64,000 nt of DNA from Glebionis coronaria (Eukaryota > Streptophyta > Magnoliopsida > Asterales > Asteraceae), in assembly GCA_025667525.1 (NCBI GenBank), contig CM046876.1:564631469-564695468 (forward strand), read 5' to 3'. This document shows positions 56,024 through 64,000 of the stretch, piece by piece. Position 1 is the stretch's first letter. Every line of letters starts with the position of its first letter. The notes under the pieces are model-generated. The model saw only the letters and a program-made list of their open reading frames with translations, was not told the DNA's origin and made no database searches. Position numbers and translations under genes: made by a program.

Positions 56024-58755
56024 TGTGACAACCGTGGTTTTGGGTTGGTCACTTGGTCTTACTTTTAGGTTATTTTATGTGTGCTTACTTGAATTGTGTG
56101 TTTACGTGTTTATTTTGTGTGAACGAGGTTGGTGTGGTTATCGTTTATGAGTATAGAGTACTCATAAGTAAATCGAGGAATGGTTATTTCATGTTCATGA
56201 GCTCACAAGTGGTGACTATGAAATGAAAATGGTGATATTGTGGTGTTTACGTATACGTATAAGTATTATAGTAATAGTATTTTTTTAGGATTTACGGTTT
56301 AGCATTTAGAGGTCTCGGGTGAGGTAATTATCCATATGAATATTTTTTGGGATGGTTTTAAGTCATTTAGGACTTAGTTATAAAGTTTATTTCAAAATTT
56401 GAGATTTTTTTTAAAAGTGTATATTTTATGTCTTTTACGGTAAAACGCGTAAATTTGACTAGTTTTACGGTTTTGAGGTTTTGGGAGCTTTAGGAGCTGA
56501 AATAAATTAAGGTAAATTAAGGTAATATTAATAATACATATATTAATAATAAAAAGAAATAAAAAACGAATTTTGATGGGTATAGGTCGGTTATGTGAAA
56601 AAAAAAGAAAAGAAAAGGGAAAAAAAGGGAAAAAGGGAACCGGGCTTTTGTATATGGGCCAAGGACATGTTAGGAAAGTATATAAAGTATTTTTATTAAT
56701 CAAAACACTCATAAAATCCCTGGAGATCAAGGTTTGGTCGGCATAAATGGTGGTTTTAGGGTTCTTCATTAATTTTTCTTCTTTCAAAAATTCTAAGGTA
56801 AAATCTTTAATACTCTTTTTAATTAAATTGTTTTTATGTTTTCTTTATTAATCTTATGATGGATTTAGGTTAGGGTTTAATATAAAAACAGTAAATTAAT
56901 GTTGTAATAATCATAATATAATGATTACATGGTTTAGGGCTTGTAATTAGAGGGATTAGGGTTAATTAATGATGTTGATTTTGTTAAACCCGTTTTTATA
57001 AACTGGGCAGAATTTTGAGTCAATTGTTTTGATCATATCAGGAGTTCTACAAACTCTTATTTTGCGATCCACATACCCCTGGAAAGCTATTTGAAGTGGC
57101 TTTCCAATGCAAGAAACTAGAACTAAATTGGAGGTCGGGAAGGGGGTCAAAAATAGGTTACAACAGTCAGAGGTCAAAACAGTTTTGAATTCAGCCTGTT
57201 TTCTTTTTAAGTTTTGGGTTGTTTGTGGTACTTAGGGTTGCATTGGGATCTTCTCACGAACGTGAGAGATGGTTTATATATTGTAGTAAGTATCTGCACT
57301 TGGGCTAAGGTTGTGGTTTAGGGTAAGACCCCTTAATGGTAACAAACTTTTAGTACGTTTAAAATCAGGAAATCTAGAATGACAAAAGTAGATATATGTA
57401 TATCGGGGCCTTAAAAGTAGCTTTAAGGTTAGGGCAAGTGGGAGGTGTTAGCCAACATACGTAAGGGTATGAATATTCCTTTTACAGAAACCATGGGTAT
57501 GTTTAAGTGGGCGTTTGACTTAAAGTTTTGAGACCTAAAAACTGGGACTGTTTTGGGTAAAATGTGAACGGGTTAGTTATTAAACTTAACCAAGTTAAGG
57601 ACTTGTTAAGGAAGGGTAATGGGGTGTTTAGAGTTATAAATGGGGTATTTATATGAGAGGAGTTTAGATGTCCATCATAGGTTGATGAACCATTTTAGAG
57701 GTTGGTTCATGTATTGATTTATGTGTTTTTGGATTATTAGCTTGGGGCTAGAGCAAGGACTTTGGAGAAGCAATAAGGTGAGTTCATAGTCCCATTTTAC
57801 TACGTTTTTAAATGTTTTTTTTCCAGTATGGGATGGAGATGACACTTGAAATGTTCTTTAACATGATTTAGTACTATGTTATAAAATGTGTGGACATAAA
57901 TGTGTTATTGTGTGACTTGCGTGCTTATGTGTTCTCATATGTGCTTTGGTACGTGTTCTGCTATGTGAATCTTGTTTGGATTGTGATTGGCTTTGGTACA
58001 TAGATGTATGGGCGTCTATGGGACCAGTTGTGATGTGTGTGGAGCGTGGGGCATGATCCGTCCTGAGTACTTGTGCATCGTCTCTTCGGAGGCAAGATAT
58101 CTCGACGGGGATATAGTTCATCTTCCACAGGTGGTGTGGGAAAGATCCGGATAGTGTGGTGTGTGTTCTTGTGCGTGTGACAGGATACTTCTTGATTGTT
58201 ATAATGTGCTTTGTGAATTGTAGATGTGATTGGTACTTGGATTGAGTTTTGTTGTGGATGCATGTAGCATGATTATCACATTATGGTCCATTACTATAAA
58301 TTTGTTTTTCTTCAACTTATTTACAGCGGATGTCAAGGTTTTTTATGATGTTCTAGATAACTTAAACCTATGTTCTCACCAACTTTATGTTGACAGATTT
58401 TAGTGTCATTTTCAGGTGAGGTAGTTGTGCAAGATGATGTTAGAAGTGGCTAGAGTATAGAGGCTGTTAGGATTGCATTCAGAGGAATCCCTTTCCTCTT
58501 AGATTTTATTTTGTGTTTTGATTAAGTGAACGTTGTGGTACCTATATGTTTGATATTTGTTTATTTGTATGTCTTTGGTAAGAGGTAGGCTTGTTACCTA
58601 CTTACCTAGACGCCTGCATTGTTGAGATATTGTCACGACATTTGTGTCGCCATCTATGATATTTCAATTTCATTTAGTTCTCTCTATAGACACGCTGTTG
58701 TTGTGATGATATCCATACGTCGCGCCCCATATTCCACCATGGTGGGGTGTGACAG
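56024..58755 (+). repeat. 5' LTR of element G (2732 bp)
   Basis: Differs from the 3' copy by about 18-20 substitutions, a few 1-bp indels in homopolymers and one 29-bp segment (between AAAAGTAG repeats near 57384 and 57413) missing from the 3' copy. ORFs on the minus strand (for example 56392-56787, 57879-58263) recur in the other LTR and have no recognisable family. Confidence 0.95.
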
Positions 58756-60663
58756 AATGGTATCAGAGACAATGGTTATAGAGAATTAGGTTGCCTAGTC
58801 GTGTAGCCTAGTCTATAGCTTAAGGGTCCCTGCATATAGGCGTCATAGGAGTATGTGTGCATTTTATAGTAGTTGATGTGTTGGAATATTATTTTCGTAG
58901 TATTTGTTAGGTTATGAACTAATATGGTTCATACTTAACTACATGTTATTTTCTTTACGAGTTTTGATTAGTGCGGGTGGAACCATGGTCGTATACGCTA
59001 GTCATTGTTGGATTTCGCTTAATTATGTTTTCATGTTCTTTATACATTTTGAATTTTTTTCTACGCTGGTTCAGCTGGACTACGAGTTTATGTGTTACGT
59101 GCATTGGCTATGTTATTTTAATACATGGGGTTTTGGATCTTATCTTGTGTGGTTATGTGCTTGTGAGTTGATGGATTATGTGTTATGTGTAGTATTAATT
59201 TCTTATAAGTGTCATCATATGAGGGAGTACATTGGTGAAAGGGAACATGTATAATTATGGAGGCCTACATAATTATATATGTGCCACAACACCACTGGAC
59301 TTTCAAGTATGATTGCATGAAAGAGAGTTAATACATGCTTGTATAGTATATGTTGGATGGATTTGAGTGTATATACACTTATGCCTATGTATGTAAAATT
59401 ATTTTCTACCTATCGGTTGTATTCTTGGGATGGTTGCTAGCTCGTTTCTCTTTGAGATGTTCAACTTCTGTAGTAGCGCATTGCTCGGGTCCTCATTTCA
59501 CGTGTTTGTTTGTACGGTACTTTTGGCGTGAAGGATTTGAGACGGTGGAGATTTCTTTTTGGGGTAACGATGCCTTTTGTTTCGAGTTATACATGGTAAA
59601 AAAAATAGAACTTGCAAATTGAAAAAAAAATAGTTGTTGGTAGTCGATGAAATAAGGAAGTGTCGGGATCATGTTTCAAATAAGGTGGAATATAAATTCT
59701 TTAACAAATAAGCATGACTCGATTATTTTAAAATATTTTGGTTTTGATCACCTAAAGTTATTGTTCTTTAGTTAGAATTCTTGTTCTTATTAACTTAAAT
59801 ATGTTAAATCATGTATTAATCATATGATGGGTGAGAGTTTAAATTTTCTAGAATTAAAATAAATTAGACCTTGAATTTTGTAATTAATAACGAGGTTTTT
59901 TTTTAGGGTTTAAAAATCGTTTTTTTTTATTTGGTATAAATCGGAGTAGGCAGAAACTGTCGCTAAACTGTCAAAATATGTCGCTAACTGTCAGAAACTG
60001 TCGCTAATGCCTAGGCAGATTTTGAGAAAAATCGTTTTGGTCATAACTTATTCGTTTTTAAAGGTTTTTGGGTGATTCAAAAGCCTAAAATTATGTACTC
60101 GGAACATACTTTTCAAATATTCAGAAAGTTTCGTAATTGGAAGTCAGTAGCTTGGTCGAATTAATTGTACAAGTGTTGAGATCAAGGTTAATTTTCGGAC
60201 AACATGGTTTAAACTCGTGTTTTGGGTAATTTTCGGTAATGAACACTTGGAGGGTTAACATAGAGATGAGTTGGGAAGGAATTTGAGAGTTCTTTAGACC
60301 TTATTATACGTGGTTATATTTTGATGAGTTTTGATTTATGGTACTTATGAGTAAGACTGAAATCGGGGTGACAGTGTTAAACCCGTTGAGTTATGTGACG
60401 GCTCCTAACTTGGTTTCAAGACAGTTCTTGTTTGATGAGTTGCGATATTTAGTTAGGTTGGTTACATAACTTTATGGTTTTGATAAGTTTCTTCGCGGAC
60501 GGTTAAGGCTCATGTGTTGTAGGTTGAGATTATTTTCGTGTAAACTGAGTTCACGTTTGAACGTGAAGGTTTTATCAGGGATATGCATCCTCGTTTGTTT
60601 GCTGAGAATAAGTTTGAGTTTGGGAGTGAATCTCGGGACGAGATTTCTATTAGGAGGGAGTGA
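58756..60663 (+). other. internal region of element G (PBS to polypurine tract)
   Basis: A PBS lies at 58759-58771. The 116-codon and 90-codon ORFs (58904-59254, 59350-59622) are rich in Leu/Tyr/Cys/Phe with no motif and are probably chance. About 59949-60007 has four copies of ACTGTCGCTA-like words. The residual gypsy pol end is at about 60620-60660. Confidence 0.75.
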
Positions 60664-63367
60664 TGTGACAACCGTGGTTTTGGGTTGGTCACTTGGTCTT
60701 ACTTTTAGGTTATTTTATGTGTGCTTACTTGAATTGTGTGTTTACGTGTTTATTTTGTGTGAACGAGGTTGGTGTGGTTATCGTTTATGAGTATAGAGTA
60801 CTCATAAGTAAATCGAGTAATGGTTATTTCATGTTCATGAGCTCACAAGTGGTGACTATGAAATGAAAATGGTGATATTGTGGTGTTTACGTATACGTAT
60901 AAGTATTATAGTAATAGTATTTTTTTTAGGATTTACGGTTTAGCATTTAGAGGTCTCGGGTGAGGTAATTATCCATATGAATATTTTTTGGGATGGTTTT
61001 AAGTCATTTAGGACTTAGTTATAAAGTTTATTTCAAAATTTGAGATTTTTTTTAAAAGTGTATATTTTACGTCTTTTACGGTAAAACGCGTAAATTTGAC
61101 TAGTTTTACGGTTTTGAGGTTTTGGGAGCTTTATGAGCTGAAATAAATTAAGGTAAATTAAGGTAATATTAATAATACATATATTAATAATAAAAAGAAA
61201 TAAAAAACGAATTTTGATGGGTATAGGTCGGTTATGTGAAAAAAAAGAAAAGAAAAGGGAAAAAAAGGGAAAAAGGGAACCGGGCTTTTGTATATGGGCC
61301 AAGGACATGTTAGGAAAGTATATAAAGTATTTTTATTAATCAAAACACTCATAAAATCCCTGGAGATCAAGGTTTGGTCGGCATAAATGGTGGTTTTAGG
61401 GTTCTTCATTAATTTTTCTTCTTTCAAAAATTCTAAGGTAAAATCTTTAATACTCTTTTTAATTAAATTGTTTTTTATGTTTTCTTTATTAATCTTATGA
61501 TGGATTTAGGTTAGGATTTAATATAAAAACAGTAAATTAATGTTGTAATAATCATAATATAATGATTACATGGTTTAGGGCTTGTAATTAGAGGGATTAG
61601 GGTTAATTAATGATGTTGATTTTGTTAAACCCGTTTTTATAAACTGGGCAGAATTTTGAGTCAATTGTTTTGATCATATCGGGAGTTCTACAAACTCTTA
61701 TTTTGCGATCCACATACCCCTGGAAAGCTATTTGAAGTGGCTTTCCAATGCAAGAAACTAGAACTAAATTGGAGGTCGGGAAGGGGTCAAAAATAGGTTA
61801 CAACAGTCGGAGGTCAAAACAGTTTTGAATTCAGCCTGTTTTCTTTTTAAGTTTTGGGTTGTTTGGGGTACTTAGGGTTGCATTGGGATCTTCTCACGAA
61901 CGTGAGAGATGGTTTATATATTGTAGTAAGTATCTGCACTTGGGCTAAGGTTGTGGTTTAGGGTAAGACCCCTTAATGGTAACAAACTTTTAGTACGTTT
62001 AAAATCAGGAAATCTAGAATGACAAAAGTAGCTTTAAGGTTAGGGCAAGTGGGAGGTGTTAGCCAACATACGTAAGGATATGAATATTACTTTTACAGAA
62101 ACCATGGGTATGTTTAAGTGGACGTTTGACTTAAAGTTTTGAGACCTAAAAACTGGGACTGTTTTGGGTAAAATGTGAACGGGTTAGTTATTAAACTTAA
62201 CCAAGTTAAGGACTTGTTAAGGAAGGGTAATGGGGTGTTTAGAGTTATAAATGGGGTATTTATATGAGAGGAGGTTAGATGTCCATCATAGGTTGATGAA
62301 CCATTTTAGAGGTTGGTTCATGTATTGATTTATGTGTTTTTTGGATTATTAGCTTGGGGCTAGAGCAAGGACTTTGGAGAAGCAATCAGGTGAGTTCATA
62401 GTCCCATTTTACTACGTTTTTAAATGTTTTTTTTTCCAGTATGGGATGGAGATGACACTTGAAATGTTCTTTAACATGATTTAGTACTATGTTATAAAAT
62501 GTGTGGACATAAATGTGTTATTGTGTGACTTGCGTGCTTATGTGTTCTCATATGTGCTTTGGTACGTGTTCTGCTATGTGAATCTTGTTTGGATTGTGAT
62601 TGGCTTTGGTACATAGATGTATGGGCGTCTATGGGACCAGTTGTGACGTGTGTGGAGCGTGGGGCACGATCCGTCCTGAGTACTTGTGCATCGTCTCTTC
62701 GGAGGCAAGATATCTCGACGGGGATATAGTTCATCTTCCACAGGTGGTGTGGGAAAGATCCGGATAGTATGGTGTGTGTTCTTGTGCGTGTGACAGGATA
62801 CTTCTTGATTGTTATAATGTGCTTTGTGAATTGTAGATGTGATTGGTACTTGGATTGAGTTTTGTTGTGGATGCATGTAGCATGATTATCACATTATGGT
62901 CCATTACTATAAATTTGTTTTTCTTCAACTTATTTACAGCGGATGTCAAGGTTTCTTATGATGTTCTAGATAACTTAAACCTATGTTCTCACCAACTTTA
63001 TGTTGACAGATTTTAGTGTCATTTTCAGGTGAGGTAGTTGTGCAAGATGATGTTAGAAGTGGCTAGAGTATAGAGGCTGTTAGGATTGCATTCAGAGGAA
63101 TCCCTTTCCTCTTAGATTTTATTTTGTGTTTTGATTAAGTGAACGTTGTGGTACCTATATGTTTGATATTTGTTTATTTGTATGTCTTTGGTAAGAGGTA
63201 GGCCTGTTACCTACTTACCTAGACGCCTGCATTGTTGAGATATTGTCACGACATTTGTGTCGCCATCTATGATATTTCAATTTCATTTAGTTCTCTCTAT
63301 AGACACGCTGTTGTTGTGATGATATCCATACGTCGCGCCCCATATTCCACCATGGTGGGGTGTGACA
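60664..63367 (+). repeat. 3' LTR of element G (2704 bp)
   Basis: Second copy of the LTR, carrying the 29-bp deletion near 62030. It ends TGTGACA at 63367, followed by TSD AACAA. Confidence 0.95.
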
Positions 63368-63372
63368 AACAA

Positions 63373-63384
63373 GCTCTGATACCA
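63373..63384 (-). other. primer-binding site of element F
   Basis: Minus-strand TGGTATCAGAGC is a perfect 12-nt complement to the 3' end of plant initiator tRNA-Met. It lies two bases from the LTR; the G insertion begins directly after it. Confidence 0.9.
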
Positions 63385-63386
63385 CT

Positions 63387-63747
63387 TGTTGAGTCATAGG
63401 ATCTAGACTCATCTGGGATATCATGATCATGATTGTAATAAGCACAAAAGAACATAAAGAACACAATCATAACCAAGAACAAGGCTTTCACTAATAAAGA
63501 TTACTATTAATAATGCTACTAACTACTACTCCTGGTGCCTCATAGGCTTGACACAAGGAGAACACACACACACCTTTAGTTTACATTGTATATGAATCAG
63601 TGAATAACCATGTGTGTCTAACCCTCTTTATATAATAGAGGTACTAGGGTTACATCACAACCCTAGCTTACTATAGAAGCTAACTATTTATTATTAAGTC
63701 CTTCATCTTGTTTTGTCATATCAACTCAAGATATCTAAGTCCCAACA
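63387..63747 (-). repeat. 5' LTR of element F
   Basis: 361 bp, TGTTG...CAACA. It abuts the resumed integrase of D at 63748. Confidence 0.92.
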
Positions 63748-63752
63748 CAAGC

Positions 63753-64000
63753 CTTGCGTGAATACTATGAAGAATTTGGAATATCTCATGAAATATCCGT
63801 TGCTCGCACTCCTCAACAAAACGGTGTCGTTGAAAGGCGAAATCAAACACTTATGGAAGCAGCCCGAACGATGTTAATTTACGCAAAGGCTTCATTGTTT
63901 TTATGGGCAAAGGCAATATCTATAGCAGTATACACCCAAAACCGTTCGCTAATACGCGAGAGCCATGGTAAAACACCTTATGAGCTTCTTCATGGAAAAT
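63753..64000 (+). pseudogene. integrase of element D, continued, running off the window
   Basis: Resumes the frame cut at 53502 with ALREYYEEFGISHEISVART, then PQQNGVVERRNQTLMEAART (the catalytic Glu is present) and KTPYELLHGK. No stop occurs in this last 248 bp, and RT should follow beyond the window. As the upstream part has stops and a lost catalytic Asp, the integrase as a whole is nonfunctional. Confidence 0.92.

Larger units (their letters stand above)
56024..63367 (+). mobile_element. Element G: young large-LTR element without coding capacity (LARD-like)
   Basis: LTRs 56024-58755 (2732 bp) and 60664-63367 (2704 bp), both TGTGACAACC...GGTGTGACA, with a perfect target duplication AACAA (56019-56023, 63368-63372). 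PBS TGGTATCAGAGAC at 58759-58771 and polypurine tract TTAGGAGGGAGTGA before 60664. The 1.9-kb internal region has no gag or pol. Its last frame reads ESRDEISIRRE, like the pol end of chromoviruses (compare element E), which suggests descent from a Ty3/gypsy element. The orientation shown follows PBS and tract. Confidence 0.93.
53503..63747 (-). mobile_element. Element F: small non-autonomous LTR element (~2.9 kb without its insert)
   Basis: Two 361-bp LTRs (53503-53863 and 63387-63747), starting and ending TGTTG...CAACA. PBS TGGTATCAGAGC on the minus strand (63384-63373) and polypurine tract AGGGGAAGAT (minus, before 53863) fix the orientation as minus. Flanks are CAAGT (53498-53502) and CAAGC (63748-63752), a duplication with one mismatch. 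About 2.17 kb of internal sequence without gag or pol makes it a non-autonomous TRIM/LARD-like element. It lies inside the integrase of D. Element G sits next to its PBS. Confidence 0.9.
13401..64000 (+). mobile_element. Element D: host copia retrotransposon, four pieces, 3' end beyond the window
   Basis: Pieces are 13401-14816, 26799-30319, 51112-53502 and 63753-64000 (about 7.6 kb in total). They join in the order LTR, PBS, leader, gag, linker, protease, integrase once the insertions C (TSD CCGCA), E (TSD GTAAC) and F (near-TSD CAAGT/CAAGC) are removed. The last junction falls inside integrase and the frame resumes correctly (53502 to 63753). The Ty1/copia assignment follows from the gene order (integrase before RT) and the protein motifs. 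RT, RNase H and the 3' LTR must lie beyond 64000. Stops throughout mark it as inactive and the oldest of the nest. Confidence 0.9.

Noticed and set aside
57879..58263. Overlapping minus-strand ORFs of 80 and 100 codons, present twice (also 62492-62876)
   Set aside because: They lie in the two LTRs of G and are duplicated because the LTRs are. Composition is His/Thr-rich without motifs, and nothing suggests translation.
58904..59254. 116-codon ORF in the interior of G that looks membrane-protein-like
   Set aside because: Rich in Leu/Tyr/Phe/Cys because of T-rich sequence. No homologous counterpart or conserved motif seen, so treated as chance.

Overview
This window is plant nuclear DNA made almost entirely of transposable elements nested inside one another. 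The copia-type gag-linker reading frames, the Tekay-type chromovirus and the style of the long LTRs resemble those I know from Asteraceae, especially the Anthemideae (Tanacetum, Chrysanthemum, Artemisia). That placement rests on recognition, not on a search. I see no rRNA or tRNA gene, no CRISPR and no complete host gene. The only host-like sequences are a possible gene start at the left edge and gene fragments carried by a Helitron.

Layout. (A) About 600-7690, plus strand: a decayed copia-derived element whose gag-linker is followed not by pol but by a tandem array of ~150-bp hairpin units, then a noncoding tail with several polypurine tracts and an LTR. (B) About 7690-13389, minus strand: a relative of A with an LTR, a primer-binding site, a leader of repeated CGGAATA motifs, an intact 731-aa coiled-coil ORF and a shorter hairpin array. 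(D) 13401 to beyond 64000, plus strand: an old copia element (LTR, PBS, leader repeats, gag, linker, protease, integrase) split into four pieces by later insertions. (C) 14817-26793 lies in the leader of D (TSD CCGCA): a non-autonomous element with 1.63-kb LTRs and unusual ORFs, itself hit by a 2.95-kb solo LTR (20379-23324, TSD CTTTA). (E) 30320-51106, minus strand, lies in the linker of D (TSD GTAAC): a Tekay-like Ty3/gypsy chromovirus with ~3.45-kb LTRs. Its right LTR holds a 7.65-kb Helitron (42724-50377, minus) that captured a polyubiquitin piece and spliced exons of other genes, and a ~480-bp MITE-like insert (50417-50897). (F) 53503-63747, minus strand, lies in the integrase of D: a ~2.9-kb non-autonomous LTR element. 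(G) 56024-63367 lies beside the PBS of F (TSD AACAA): a young large-LTR element with 2.7-kb LTRs and no coding capacity.

The nesting and the LTR divergence I can see by eye give an order: D first, then C and E, then F (7 differences in 361 bp), then G (about 18-20 substitutions in 2.7 kb). Coding regions of A, D and E carry many stops and frameshifts. The open exceptions are the 731-aa ORF of B and the 190-aa ORF of C.

The most unusual signal is the hairpin array of A and B. Each unit has four successive inverted repeats, and in several units the two arms of a stem have changed together so that pairing is kept while sequence is not. Second are a stem-loop (GGTTCCTTA/TAAGGAACC) repeated before every ORF and near the LTR TATA box of C, and a cluster of six unrelated hairpins in the solo LTR.
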